NCBI GenBank assembly: GCA_003247575.1
Contig: QJZC01000056.1
Coordinates: 1-60,235, forward strand
Direction: 5' to 3'
Length of the DNA stretch: 60,235 bases
Origin: Pseudomonadota bacterium
GTDB lineage: Bacteria > Myxococcota_A > UBA9160 > SZUA-336
Made by a program: the position numbers and the translations under genes. The notes below the pieces were generated by a model. It saw only the letters and a list, made by a program, of their open reading frames with translations, made no database searches and was not told where the DNA came from. Position 1 is the first letter of the stretch; the number at the start of each line of letters is the position of its first letter. Below are positions 41,016-49,809 of this stretch, piece by piece.

Positions 41016-44000
41016 TTCGGCCTGCGGACGATCGCCTTCACGACCGCGCTCGTGTGCGAGCAGGTGCTCCACCTCTCGGCGTGTACGGCGCGCCGCATCG
41101 AGAGATCCTGCAGATCTGCTTGCGCGCAGCGCCCGACGCGCTGCGATCGTTGCGTAATCCCACTCTTCTGCGGCAGCGAGCCTCCAGGCGATCCGCAGCA
41201 GATGACGCGGTGCATCGAGCTCTTGGCTGGCTACGCCGAGTGCCTGTTCGAACTCCTCGAGTGACAGGTAGGGACCCAGCTCGGCGAACCAGTAGGCGGC
41301 CGTGTCGAGCAGGTCCGGATCGCGCCGCGCACGAATCTGCTCGAGCGAGCTTCGCTGCTCATTTACGTTTCCGGTGGCGAGCCCGACTACGAGAGCCGCT
41401 TGTAGCGCGTAGTCCTCGAAGATCGGTCGTTCGAGCTGGTGCCGCTGCGCGTCGATACAGGCGCGCCGCGTGAAGTAAGCGAGCTTCATGAGCTCGGCGC
41501 GTGGCAACTCGTCCTCTGCTTCGTCGATGCTTTGGCGCAGCGCTCCCCACCAGTAGTACGGCGAGATGCCGACCCACTGGGCATCGCGCCGAGCGCGCCG
41601 CTCCTCTGAGACTCGGTCGCGATGCTCGCGCGGCTCGAGCTCGGGTACGCGCTGAGCCTCGACGAAATCGCGATAGTCCGGTTCGCCGTAGGTGGCCTCG
41701 AGGAAGTGGCCCAGCCAGCCGTAGATGCGCAGTACGTTCTCGTCCGCATCCGCGGTGCGGAAGGCTGCGAGCTCGAACCAGGTTTCGATGTCGCGCCGGA
41801 GGGCCTGCCAGCGCGGGTCCTCGGGCTCTACCATCGTGCGAGTCTGTGCGAGGACTCGAGTAGACAAGCGGAGGAACTCCTCCGTGGAGTCGGAGATGCT
41901 CGAGTCGCGCAGCCATCCCGGAGCTCCCGTCAGCTCGGGCCGCACGTGCTCGGCCAGAATCTCGAGCGCCCGTAGCGGGTCGCGGTCTGGCCGGGCGAGT
42001 GTCGAGGCCAACTCCATCCAGAGCTCGAGCCTGCCGGGCTGCGTACTCAGATCGGTGTCCGCAGGCCAGCGCTGCATGACCTCGCGGAGCAGTCGCTCGG
42101 AAGGCTCCTCTTCTTCGGCATCCAGCCAGGCGTCGAGCTCGCGAATCGCTAGATGCGCGCGCTGCATCGGCACGCTCGACCGGTCACGCGCCGCGGCGAG
42201 GGAGCGCGCCGCTCGCGCTGATCTGCCGGTGATCGATTCGAGCGATGCACGCTCGAGCAGGTGGGAGACGCGCGCCGGATCCTCGGCTACGAGCGCCTGT
42301 GCCGCAGAGAGTGCCGAGCCATAGCGATACTCGTGCCAGTCTTCCTGCAGGGCGATGATGCGGTCGGCGTATGTGCGATCCCAGAAGACCGCGGCGCTCA
42401 CCGCGTAGCTGTCTCGCAGCGAGTCCCGGCCGAATCGCAGCATGATTTCAAGCTGATCGACATCGATGGTGGAGTCGGGTGCGAAGTGCTGATACGCCTG
42501 CGCCAGGCTACGCTCCTTCGTGTCCGCCTCGATCGCGAGCGGGGGACCGGTCTGAAGCACGTAGGTGGTGGCCCCGTCTGCGCGCGCGTCCACCCAGCCG
42601 AGGGCTGCGTGTCCGGGGAGTCCCATGATGTGTGCGTTGCGTCCCTGCAAACGTGCGATCCCCTGATAGAGCTCGGCCAGGTCATCGCAATCTCCGCGGT
42701 AGCGCCCAGCAGAGACACGCGAGAGTGTCTCGGCGATGGTTTGATGGAACTCGCCGACGCGGCCGACCGTTCCCAAGAGTTCCGGGAAGCGCGGATCGGG
42801 GCTGTCCGACACGTAGGCGAACAGGTACTCCCCGAGCAGGTCCAGGTGGGCTGCGTCGGGCAGGGCGCGCGCCGCCTCCGCGAGGAACTCCTCGACGGAC
42901 TCGGGAAGCGTATGCTGAAGCGGAGCCAGGCTGCCGTGCTCGGTGATCAGCAGCAGCACGTCGCCGCCGGGGGCGACGATCAGCGCGTGGGGTGGGATCG
43001 CCTGCGCGAGCGTTTTCGCAGTGCCAGCGTCGTCGTCGGTCTCTTCGTCTGCTTGAACGACCCACTTGCGCCACAGCGCAGGATCGGCGACGAGTCCTTT
43101 CTCGACGTTCCAGCTCGCGACTTGGACGCTTTCTACGTAGACGTGAGCGCTGAGCGGTGTCGGTGCCGACTCGAGCGGGTCGTCGCCCAGGGCGAGATCC
43201 ACGACGAGCTCCATGTCTCTTGCGAGGTCGAGATACGCGGGGCTGGGCAGCGAGACGTGGTAGCGCACTCCAGCGTGGTGGCGCAGGACTCGCACGCGAT
43301 CTCCGAGCTCCGAGGTGAACTCCGAGAGCTCGCGTTGGCTATCCGACCAGAGGTCGCGATGGGTCCAGCGGCTCGCGCGAAGCAGCGCCGTCGCGAACGG
43401 GTGTGCGCGCGGGTCGTTCCCGGTCAGCCGATCCAGCCAGCCATCCTGGATCAATGCCCGGATGAAGCTGGGTTTGGGCTCGTCGCCACTCTCCCAGTCT
43501 GGCAAGGTCGCTCGCTCGAGCGTGTCCCGCAGCGCGCGCTTGCCCGAGGGACCGAGCTCGCTCGCTTCGATCCATGGTTCGAGCGCCGCACGCGTGCGCT
43601 CGAGCTCCTCGGAGATCCGCTCCCCGGGCTCCCGCTCGGCGTTGTCGCGGAGTGGGCGGGTGGCATCCGCTCGGCTTCGGAGCAGGGTTCCCGCGGAATC
43701 GATGCGGACCTCGAACGAGGCGAGTACGAAGTCGTCGACGAGTGGATCGAAGGCGTAGTCGAGCTCCAGGGGCTCCTGGGTGTCGTCGTCCGCGCCTTCA
43801 TGTCGGGCGAGCGTCTTGGTTGCGCGCAGGCGTGCTGCGAGCTCGGAGAGCGCGATCCGGAAGCGCGTTGGATCGCTCGGCCACGGGAGCCGGATGCGGA
43901 CGCTGCTCGGCGCGGATGCGCCGCGGCTGGCACCCGATGGGCTGGCGAGCACGAGCCCCGAAGCTTCGGAGCCCTCGACGATTCGTAGGGCTTCCTCCGT

Positions 44001-44252
44001 GGGAATCCGGAGAAACAGGTCGGATCCCTGTTCCACGAGGTGTGGGCGGAGGATCTCGGTGGCGAGGAGCTCCGCGTGTGTGAGCGTCCGTGCCTCGGAG
44101 TGCACTTCGGTCTCGGGCTCGGATCCACAGGCCATTGCCAGGCAGAGCAGGGTGGCCAGGGTCAGCTCTGAAAGGGTCCGGAGCCAAGCGCGTGCGGCGA
44201 GTCTGTTCTGCGAGCGGTGCGCGTGCCGCGAGTGGGCGTACGGCAGGATCAC
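40908..44252 (-). CDS. Giant lipoprotein with transglutaminase-like segment and helical repeats
   Basis: 1114 residues. Lipobox LCLAMACGSE with Cys near residue 41. An N-terminal part to about 500 has no match I recognise. Around 515-560 the sequence RYRGDCDDLAELYQGIARLQ then HIMGLPGHAALGWVD shows a Cys-x2-D and G-H pattern of the transglutaminase/cysteine-protease fold, with a probable Asp in GWVDAR. The last 450 residues are helical, TPR-like. GTG 44252 has AGGGGA five bases upstream, better than the ATG at 44297. The final 36 residues are antisense to the exchanger gene. Likely a periplasmic or outer-membrane protein with peptidase or cross-linking function (inference); other roles are possible. 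Confidence 0.75.
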   Translation of the reverse strand: MILPYAHSRHAHRSQNRLAARAWLRTLSELTLATLLCLAMACGSEPETEVHSEARTLTHAELLATEILRPHLVEQGSDLFLRIPTEEALRIVEGSEASGLVLASPSGASRGASAPSSVRIRLPWPSDPTRFRIALSELAARLRATKTLARHEGADDDTQEPLELDYAFDPLVDDFVLASFEVRIDSAGTLLRSRADATRPLRDNAEREPGERISEELERTRAALEPWIEASELGPSGKRALRDTLERATLPDWESGDEPKPSFIRALIQDGWLDRLTGNDPRAHPFATALLRASRWTHRDLWSDSQRELSEFTSELGDRVRVLRHHAGVRYHVSLPSPAYLDLARDMELVVDLALGDDPLESAPTPLSAHVYVESVQVASWNVEKGLVADPALWRKWVVQADEETDDDAGTAKTLAQAIPPHALIVAPGGDVLLLITEHGSLAPLQHTLPESVEEFLAEAARALPDAAHLDLLGEYLFAYVSDSPDPRFPELLGTVGRVGEFHQTIAETLSRVSAGRYRGDCDDLAELYQGIARLQGRNAHIMGLPGHAALGWVDARADGATTYVLQTGPPLAIEADTKERSLAQAYQHFAPDSTIDVDQLEIMLRFGRDSLRDSYAVSAAVFWDRTYADRIIALQEDWHEYRYGSALSAAQALVAEDPARVSHLLERASLESITGRSARAARSLAAARDRSSVPMQRAHLAIRELDAWLDAEEEEPSERLLREVMQRWPADTDLSTQPGRLELWMELASTLARPDRDPLRALEILAEHVRPELTGAPGWLRDSSISDSTEEFLRLSTRVLAQTRTMVEPEDPRWQALRRDIETWFELAAFRTADADENVLRIYGWLGHFLEATYGEPDYRDFVEAQRVPELEPREHRDRVSEERRARRDAQWVGISPYYWWGALRQSIDEAEDELPRAELMKLAYFTRRACIDAQRHQLERPIFEDYALQAALVVGLATGNVNEQRSSLEQIRARRDPDLLDTAAYWFAELGPYLSLEEFEQALGVASQELDAPRHLLRIAWRLAAAEEWDYATIAARRALRASRSAGSLDAARRTRREVEHLLAHERGREGDRPQAELDDAHTADQVEQIRPEQQAPLVADDLTPLRDRRDQ

Positions 44253-44556
44253 CGCGCATCCCCTGAATCTCGCGCCGCCTGACGACGTAGGCACCATGCG
44301 CGACAGAGTACGCTACTTCGTGCATCGGCGCGTTCGTAGACGACAGCCTTCGCAGCGAGATGCCCTGGGGGCCCAGCAGCCGGGCGCAGGCGAGCCTGGC
44401 TGGCTCGCCTGGACGCGAACGATCACGTGGAGAAGACGAAAGCACGCGCGCTCTGCTTTCCTGTGTCTACCGCCTAAGTTGCCCGGCGTTGGTTTCGATA
44501 AGGATGCGGAGACCCTAGCTACGTTTCGCTCACCCACTCGAAGCGTCGGAGGACGT
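44253..44556. other. Divergent promoter region, about 300 bp
   Basis: Separates the giant lipoprotein gene (minus) and the FHA-cyclase gene (plus). GGAGGA at 44548-44553 is the ribosome binding site of the latter. Nothing else is identifiable, apart from a general lack of coding bias. Confidence 0.45.
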
Positions 44557-45984
44557 GTGGCCGAGGTTCCGCCTACCAGAATGCGAGAGGAACAAGCGAC
44601 CTCGGGCTTCGATCTGCTGGTTCTCGCGGGGAACGACGCGGGCAAGCGATTCACGTTCGAAGGCCCCGAGGCCCTGATCGGTAGCTCGCTTCCACCTGGT
44701 GGAGGCATCGAGCTCTCGGACCCGACGATCTCGGAACGTCATGCCGTGCTGCGCATGCATCGGGAGAACCTTCTCATCGAGCTCCTCGATCCGCTTGCCT
44801 CTCCACTGCGTATCAACGACTTGGAGCGGGCGCGGGGGATCGTGCGCCCCGGCGATCGCGTTGCGATCGGGCGTGTGGTGCTCGAGGTGCGTCTACACGA
44901 AGGTTTGTCGCTAAGCGGCGTGCTGCAGCGTCGAGAAGGGCCATCCGCGCCTCGCCACAGCGGCGTGCTCGATCCGATGGGCCTATCCGACGAGAGCACC
45001 CTGGTACCGTCCCCCACCGAGTCTGCCGACGGTGCGCAGACCTTGTTGCGGCCGATGGCTTTGGTCAGCGCCGACCGGGGCCACCTGAACGTCATTCAGG
45101 GAGGTGAGCTCGTCGGTCGTGCACGTTTCGAGCTGGACCGTGATGTGCTGACCGTGGGGCGGGCGCACGGTTCCGACATCGAGGTCGCGGACCGCGGTGT
45201 GTCGCGCGCCCATGCAGAATTCGTCTGGGAAGACGCCTGCCTGGTTCTGTTCCAGAAGAGCCCCGCGAACTTCACCTTCGTGAACGGGGAGCGGGTGACG
45301 GTCTCGCGACGCCTCAAGGAGGGAGACAAGATCCAGATTGCAGACGTACTGTTGCTCGAGGTGGAGGGGTTGCCCAAGGGCGACCTTGCCGGCTCGGGGC
45401 CTGCCAGCTTCGGCGATCTCAGCTCGGCCATGGAGGCCCGTCTCAAGCTGGAACGGCAGATCGAGGCCGAATTCCTGCGCCGCGGCAGCATGCTCGACGT
45501 CGACGTCGCGGGGTCGTCCGAGATGAAGGAGCCGGGTACCTCGCCAGCCCACATCATTCTGTCGTTCGAGCGCTTTCGGGACTACGTGGCGAACACGGTA
45601 CGCGAGTTCGGCGGATGCGTCCTGAACAGCAATGGTGACGAGCTCATGTGTTTCTTCGAGGATACGCACCAGGCCGTGCGCGCCGGGAGCGCGATCCTGG
45701 AGCGTCTCGACGAATTCAACAAGACGCAGAATCTGCTATCGAAGCCGTTTCGATTTCGGCTCGGAATCCACACAGGGGATTGTCTGGTGGACCTGGTTCA
45801 CGGACGTGCCTTCAGTCCCTTGGTCGATCTCGCCGGACACCTGCAAAAGGCCGCCGGGGTCAACGAGCTCGTGATCTCTGCGGACACCTTGGCGGCGCTG
45901 CCCAAGGGTGTGCCCTTCGAGCTCGTCGGAGAGCTCGAGCGACACGCGCTCCAGTTCTACCGACTGACATCGTTCATTCGCTAG
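44557..45984 (+). CDS. FHA-FHA-class III nucleotide cyclase-like protein
   Basis: 475 residues in three parts. FHA 1 (about 15-115) holds ALIGSSLPPGGGIELSD and TISERHAVLRM; FHA 2 (about 165-275) holds LTVGRAHGSDIEVADRGVS and RAHAEFVW, with the glycine, arginine, serine and His residues that bind phosphothreonine. A class III cyclase domain (about 310-455) begins SMLDVDVAGSSEMKE, whose first metal-binding Asp fits, then FGGCVLNSNGDELMCFF with the second Asp, and RLGIHTGDCLVDLVHG. The transition-state Asn and Arg positions appear as Asp and His in VDLAGHLQKAAG, so catalysis is doubtful. GTG 44557 (GGAGGA four bases upstream) is favoured over ATG 44581. It probably reads Ser/Thr kinase phosphorylation. 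Confidence 0.85.
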   Translation: MAEVPPTRMREEQATSGFDLLVLAGNDAGKRFTFEGPEALIGSSLPPGGGIELSDPTISERHAVLRMHRENLLIELLDPLASPLRINDLERARGIVRPGDRVAIGRVVLEVRLHEGLSLSGVLQRREGPSAPRHSGVLDPMGLSDESTLVPSPTESADGAQTLLRPMALVSADRGHLNVIQGGELVGRARFELDRDVLTVGRAHGSDIEVADRGVSRAHAEFVWEDACLVLFQKSPANFTFVNGERVTVSRRLKEGDKIQIADVLLLEVEGLPKGDLAGSGPASFGDLSSAMEARLKLERQIEAEFLRRGSMLDVDVAGSSEMKEPGTSPAHIILSFERFRDYVANTVREFGGCVLNSNGDELMCFFEDTHQAVRAGSAILERLDEFNKTQNLLSKPFRFRLGIHTGDCLVDLVHGRAFSPLVDLAGHLQKAAGVNELVISADTLAALPKGVPFELVGELERHALQFYRLTSFIR

Positions 45985-46032
45985 ACTGCCTCCTCGGCTC
46001 GCTCGAGAGCTCGGTGGGGGAGGCAACAGCGG

Positions 46033-46539
46033 ATGATCAGCGACCCGCATCCTGGATCGCAGGCAGAGAATTCGAACGTAGAGACTCCGAACCCAGAGAC
46101 TCGTTCGCGTTCTCATGCGACCCGCAGGCCGAGTGCCCGCCGCCCGAGGCCCCGCGCCGCCCTAAAGCTCGGCTACGGGATCGCCCGGTTCCTGTTCGGG
46201 ACCTGTTTCGCCGGGAGCGCACTCGGCTGCGCGCAGTACGCGTACCAGTACGTCAACGTACGCAGTGAGCCTGGAGGCGCCCAGGTGTTCATCGACGGCA
46301 AGCTCATCGGTCGGACACCGCTGCAGGTGACGGTCGAGCGAACGCGCGATCACATCGTATTCCTCAAGCTGGACGGCTACGTGCCCGAGCGGGAAGTCCT
46401 CACGCTCAACCGCGCCCGGGACCGCATCGACTTCCTGACTCCCGCGGATGTCGAGCTCGAGCTCTCTCGGCGCGCCTCACCGGCCGATACCACGCGAGCC
46501 GTGGATGTAGAGCTGGAGAAGAACACTTCCACCCCCTGA
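46033..46539 (+). CDS. PEGA-domain lipoprotein
   Basis: 168 residues. A long basic n-region (1-45, containing a 15-bp repeat) leads to a hydrophobic stretch with lipobox GSALGC (Cys near 66). A PEGA domain follows: YVNVRSEPGGAQVFIDGKLI and GRTPLQVTVERTRDHIVFLK. PEGA domains are small beta-sandwiches of surface proteins, common in archaea and deltaproteobacteria. The n-region is longer than normal, yet no other start is in frame. It follows the FHA-cyclase gene by 48 bp on the same strand and is probably co-transcribed with it. Confidence 0.82.
   Translation: MISDPHPGSQAENSNVETPNPETRSRSHATRRPSARRPRPRAALKLGYGIARFLFGTCFAGSALGCAQYAYQYVNVRSEPGGAQVFIDGKLIGRTPLQVTVERTRDHIVFLKLDGYVPEREVLTLNRARDRIDFLTPADVELELSRRASPADTTRAVDVELEKNTSTP
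46066..46110. repeat. 15-bp tandem repeat, three copies, in-frame
   Basis: gagaattcgaacgta (46066-46080), gagactccgaaccca (46081-46095) and gagactcgttcgcgt (46096-46110). They encode ENSNV, ETPNP and ETRSR in the PEGA lipoprotein n-region. Confidence 0.8.
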
Positions 46540-46739
46540 GCTCGTTCTCCTCGTTCGCAGGAGTCGTTTGCTTCCTCTCTGCGAGTCCCCACTTGGCAAT
46601 GGGCTGGCGCAGCCCTGCCGCAGCTACGCTCCGATCCAGGCGCTCGGCAACGGCCTCGGGACGCCGGCTCCCGCGCCTCGCGTGTTCTGGCACGGATGTT
46701 GGATATCTCCTCGGCATGAACCTGAGGAGGCGCAAGCAG

Positions 46740-47168
46740 ATGAAGAGCGGACGAGGCGTCGGATACTGCATGAATCCCACGTGTGTCAGATATGCGCGAG
46801 GACGCGTGCTGCCCAAGGGAGCCGATTCCTTCGTCTGTGGGAAGTGCCACTGGGTCGGCAAGGCGGAGCTCGAGCGCGGTGAGATGCGCGGTCGGCACCG
46901 CGTCGTGAGCGAGGTACGCGTCGAGTACGCGTTCGACCCAGAGCGAGAGATCTACCGCAGCTCGGTGGTGGTGAACGAGGATCGGCTGCTGCGCCCCCAT
47001 GGAGTGTACGTGCTCCAGACGCCCCTCGTAGAGTCGGAAGAGATGGCTTGTGCCGTCGGGCGCGCCGTACTCGCCCGCCTGAATGCAGTGGCCTTCTCGC
47101 CCACTCCGATGCCGCCGCGACCGACGTACGACCAGATTCGCACGGAAGGGTGGGCAACCCTCGTCTAG
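46740..47168 (+). CDS. Zinc-ribbon hypothetical protein
   Basis: 142 residues. Near the N-terminus CMNPTC (C-x4-C) and CGKCHW (C-x2-C) are separated by about 21 residues, a zinc-ribbon-like set. The remainder is a mixed alpha/beta domain (VVSEVRVEYAFDPEREIYRS, VVNEDRLLRPHGVYVLQTPL, AVGRAVLARLNAV). GGAGG nine bases before ATG 46740 supports this start; ATG 46716 is an alternative. Unknown function; nucleic-acid or protein binding is possible. Confidence 0.6.
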   Translation: MKSGRGVGYCMNPTCVRYARGRVLPKGADSFVCGKCHWVGKAELERGEMRGRHRVVSEVRVEYAFDPEREIYRSSVVVNEDRLLRPHGVYVLQTPLVESEEMACAVGRAVLARLNAVAFSPTPMPPRPTYDQIRTEGWATLV

Positions 47169-47362
47169 AGCCACTCCGGAAGCCCAGGACAAGTCGTTCC
47201 TCCCCAAGGCCCCGCCTCGTCGCCTGTCCCCAGCGCGAGGCGGGGCCGAATGCGTTCTGCGGCGCCGATGCGAGCGGGCTGCCGGCCCTGTCGTGCAATG
47301 CCCGCGCGTCTGATGCATCCTTCTCGAATGGTGTGTCGGCGTCAGTGCGTGCCGGAGTGTGA

Positions 47363-47440
47363 GTCGGCGCCGTTGCTTGATCGGACCCCGTAGCGTGATC
47401 GGATGTCGTAGCGTGAGCGGACGTCGTAGGCCGGGGTGGT
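47363..47440. repeat. 18-bp degenerate tandem repeat, three to four copies
   Basis: Units cgttgcttgatcggaccc (47381-47398), cgtagcgtgatcggatgt (47399-47416) and cgtagcgtgagcggacgt (47417-47434), then a partial cgtagg; a weaker unit precedes at 47363-47380. It lies upstream of the L,D-transpeptidase gene, in the leader about 40 bp before its start. Confidence 0.8.
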
Positions 47441-47478
47441 CCGCGGGGCTGCTCGCAGCTTCCGGGAGGGTGCAGCTG

Positions 47479-48438
47479 ATGAGGGAATCGATCTCGTGCA
47501 GGCTCGGGCCGCGGCTCGTCTGTCTGTGCCTGCTCGCGACCTCTGCGCTTGCCGCGGATGCACCGAAGGTGAACAGCCTTGCGAGCGAGCTCCCGAGTGT
47601 GGTCGGTGTCGATGGGGCTGCGACGGTCGAGGGAGACGATACGCTGCTCGACATCGCCGTGCGCAACGATGTCGGTTTCGACGCCCTGATCCGCTTGAAC
47701 CCAGATATGGACGTTTGGATGCCGCCGGAGGGTGCGCAGGTCTCTCTGCCGGTGCGCATGATTCCGCCGCACGCGCCGCACACCGGGCTGGTCATCAACA
47801 TCCCCGAGATGAGGCTCTACGACTACACGCAGGGGGACATTCCCACGGTGCTTCCGATCGCCATCGGTGACCCTGCGACACCCACCCCGATCGGGGAGCG
47901 GCGCGTCCTGTGGAAGACGCAGGACCCCGTCTGGAGAGTGCCGGAGTCGATCCGTCTGCGCGATCCGCTGCTTCCGCGCGAGGTCCCGCCCGGCGAGGAC
48001 AACCCACTCGGAAGCCACTGGCTGGCCCTCGGCGACGGCTACGGCATTCACGGCACCAACAATCTGTGGTCGATCGGTCGCATAGCCACGCATGGCTGCA
48101 TTCGGCTTCAGAACCGTACGGTGAAGGAGCTCTACGCGCGCGTGAAGGTGAGAACTCCCGTGCATCTCGTCTACCAGACGGTGAAGCTCGGCAGGGAGGG
48201 CCAGGTCGTATATCTCGAGGCGCATCGCGATCTGTATTCATTGGCCGGAGACCCGGTTCCGAGCCTGCTGGCCCACCTGCTGATGCTCGGTGTGCTCGAT
48301 CGGGTGGATCGCGAGCGGCTCGCGAGCGTGGTCTCGGAGGCGCGCGGCGTGCCGGTTCGAATCACAGAGGTTCAGGAGGAGACTCCGATCGCCGTCGGAG
48401 CGCGCGAGGAGCTCGGCCTCGAGGAGCCGGCTCCCTAG
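47479..48438 (+). CDS. L,D-transpeptidase with LysM-like domain
   Basis: 319 residues. Signal peptide MRESISCRLGPRLVCLCLLA with a cut near SALAAD. A LysM-like peptidoglycan-binding segment (about 55-95: DDTLLDIAVRNDVGFDALIR LNPD) precedes the YkuD domain, whose motif is HGTNNLW (about 191-197) then HGCIRLQN with catalytic Cys near 207. It forms 3-3 cross-links in peptidoglycan or attaches lipoproteins in the periplasm. The C-terminal tail (about 245-319) is helical and acidic. ATG 47479 has GGGAGG nine bases upstream, just beyond the 18-bp repeat. Confidence 0.92.
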   Translation: MRESISCRLGPRLVCLCLLATSALAADAPKVNSLASELPSVVGVDGAATVEGDDTLLDIAVRNDVGFDALIRLNPDMDVWMPPEGAQVSLPVRMIPPHAPHTGLVINIPEMRLYDYTQGDIPTVLPIAIGDPATPTPIGERRVLWKTQDPVWRVPESIRLRDPLLPREVPPGEDNPLGSHWLALGDGYGIHGTNNLWSIGRIATHGCIRLQNRTVKELYARVKVRTPVHLVYQTVKLGREGQVVYLEAHRDLYSLAGDPVPSLLAHLLMLGVLDRVDRERLASVVSEARGVPVRITEVQEETPIAVGAREELGLEEPAP

Positions 48439-48681
48439 CCTGAGGCCCCTTGGGCTGCGGCGTCGCTGCGGTACCCCCCGGAGCGTGCCAAACTGCATCT
48501 CTGAGGCTGCACTGAAGGCTTCATCCTGCAGTGAGGTCTCTCCGTGGAGAGCGATCCGGAAGGTTGACGCGTGATCCTGCGGGCATGCCGCTTGCTCTAG
48601 TGGGAGTGCATGGCGGCACAGCGACAGAAAGCATGCCCGAAGTGGGGCTGTATCGCGCGCGAAGAACGAGGAGACGCCGCG

Positions 48682-49809
48682 ATGGCGGATTGGCGAGACG
48701 ATCGAGATGAGCCCTCGGACTACTGGAGCCGACGCGAAGCGCGGGAAGAACGGCGCCAGCGGCGTCGGCACCGGCGTTCGGGGCATGGCGGTCGCAGGGG
48801 AGAGCGGCTGCGGCGAGAAGAGACCGTATACGAGCGAGCCGAGCGCCGCGCGCGTCAGAAGGTCGCTTGGGTTCGGCAGGCGTTCGCCTTCGGCGTCGTG
48901 ATGCTGGTACTGATGATCCTGTCTCGCGGACCCGGCTTGGTCGTGGCGTTGATTCTGGGCCTGACCTGGGGGGTGACCCTGGCGATGCGCGCGTTCTCGT
49001 TGTTCGTTGCCGACGGCCTTCGCGATCGTTGGGTCGCCCAAGAGGTCGACGAGCAGGTTCGCCAGCAGGTGTCATTGCAGCGTCGCGCGATGGAGGCCGA
49101 GCGCACGCGTTCGATGGAGGAACTCTCCGCCTCGATCGCGCACGAGATCCGAAACCCCATCACCGCTGCCAAGAGCCTGGTGCAGCAGATGGGAGAGGAT
49201 CCCGCCTCCAGTGAGAACGTCGAATATGCAGCCGTCGCGCTCGAGGAGCTCGAACGCGTCGAACGCTCGGTGGCGCACTTGCTTCGTTATGGGCGCGAGG
49301 AGTCACTGAAGCGGCAGCCCGTAGAGCTGAGTGCCGTCGTCGAGGACGCGCTCACTCTGCTTGCCGAGCGTATCCAGTCACTGGGAGTCGAAGTGATTCG
49401 AGACTTCGACGAGGTGGGCACCCTCTCTGCCGACTATGACATGCTGCGGCGGCTGTTCCTCAACTTGATCGGCAATGCGCTCGATGCCTTCGAGGAGGTT
49501 CGGAGGGTGGCGGATTCGCACGAGTCGGCCCAGCATCCCACCCTATCGATCAGCCTGGGCGAGAGCCTGGCGCGTACCGAGGTCTGGGTGCGCGTCGCAG
49601 ACAACGGGCCTGGCATGGATGCGGAGACTCGGGAGCAGGTCTTCCGTCCGTTCTTCACCAGTAAGGAGCGCGGCACCGGGCTCGGTCTCGCGCTCGCGCG
49701 GAAGCTGGTCGAGGCACACGACGGTCAGATTGAGCTCCACTCCGCTCCCGGCGAAGGAACCGAGTTTCTGATCACCTTGCCACGGCGTGCCGGGGGAGAG
49801 CGCTCGTGA
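48682..49809 (+). CDS. Membrane sensor histidine kinase (2TM type)
   Basis: 375 residues. A basic N-terminus is followed by two membrane helices resembling the 2TM domain (about 70-115: RQAFAFGVVMLVLMILSRGP, LVVALILGLTWGVTLAM). Then come a dimerisation helix with the H-box SIAHEIRNPITAAK (His about 154) and the HATPase domain with N-box NLIGNALDAF, G1 DNGPGMD and GTGLGLALA. No sensor domain is visible, so it probably senses membrane state. ATG 48682 has GAGGAG eight bases upstream, making the longer frame (48610) unlikely. It overlaps the next gene by four bases (GTGA). Confidence 0.93.
   Translation: MADWRDDRDEPSDYWSRREAREERRQRRRHRRSGHGGRRGERLRREETVYERAERRARQKVAWVRQAFAFGVVMLVLMILSRGPGLVVALILGLTWGVTLAMRAFSLFVADGLRDRWVAQEVDEQVRQQVSLQRRAMEAERTRSMEELSASIAHEIRNPITAAKSLVQQMGEDPASSENVEYAAVALEELERVERSVAHLLRYGREESLKRQPVELSAVVEDALTLLAERIQSLGVEVIRDFDEVGTLSADYDMLRRLFLNLIGNALDAFEEVRRVADSHESAQHPTLSISLGESLARTEVWVRVADNGPGMDAETREQVFRPFFTSKERGTGLGLALARKLVEAHDGQIELHSAPGEGTEFLITLPRRAGGERS

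Noticed and set aside
43780..44556. Plus-strand extension of the FHA-cyclase frame
   Set aside because: It mirrors the giant lipoprotein gene on the other strand; a GTG with GGAGGA begins the real protein.
46786..48225. 479-residue minus-strand frame with Thr/Ala/His repeats
   Set aside because: The apparent repeats are the 18-bp DNA array read backwards and the remainder is antisense to the L,D-transpeptidase.
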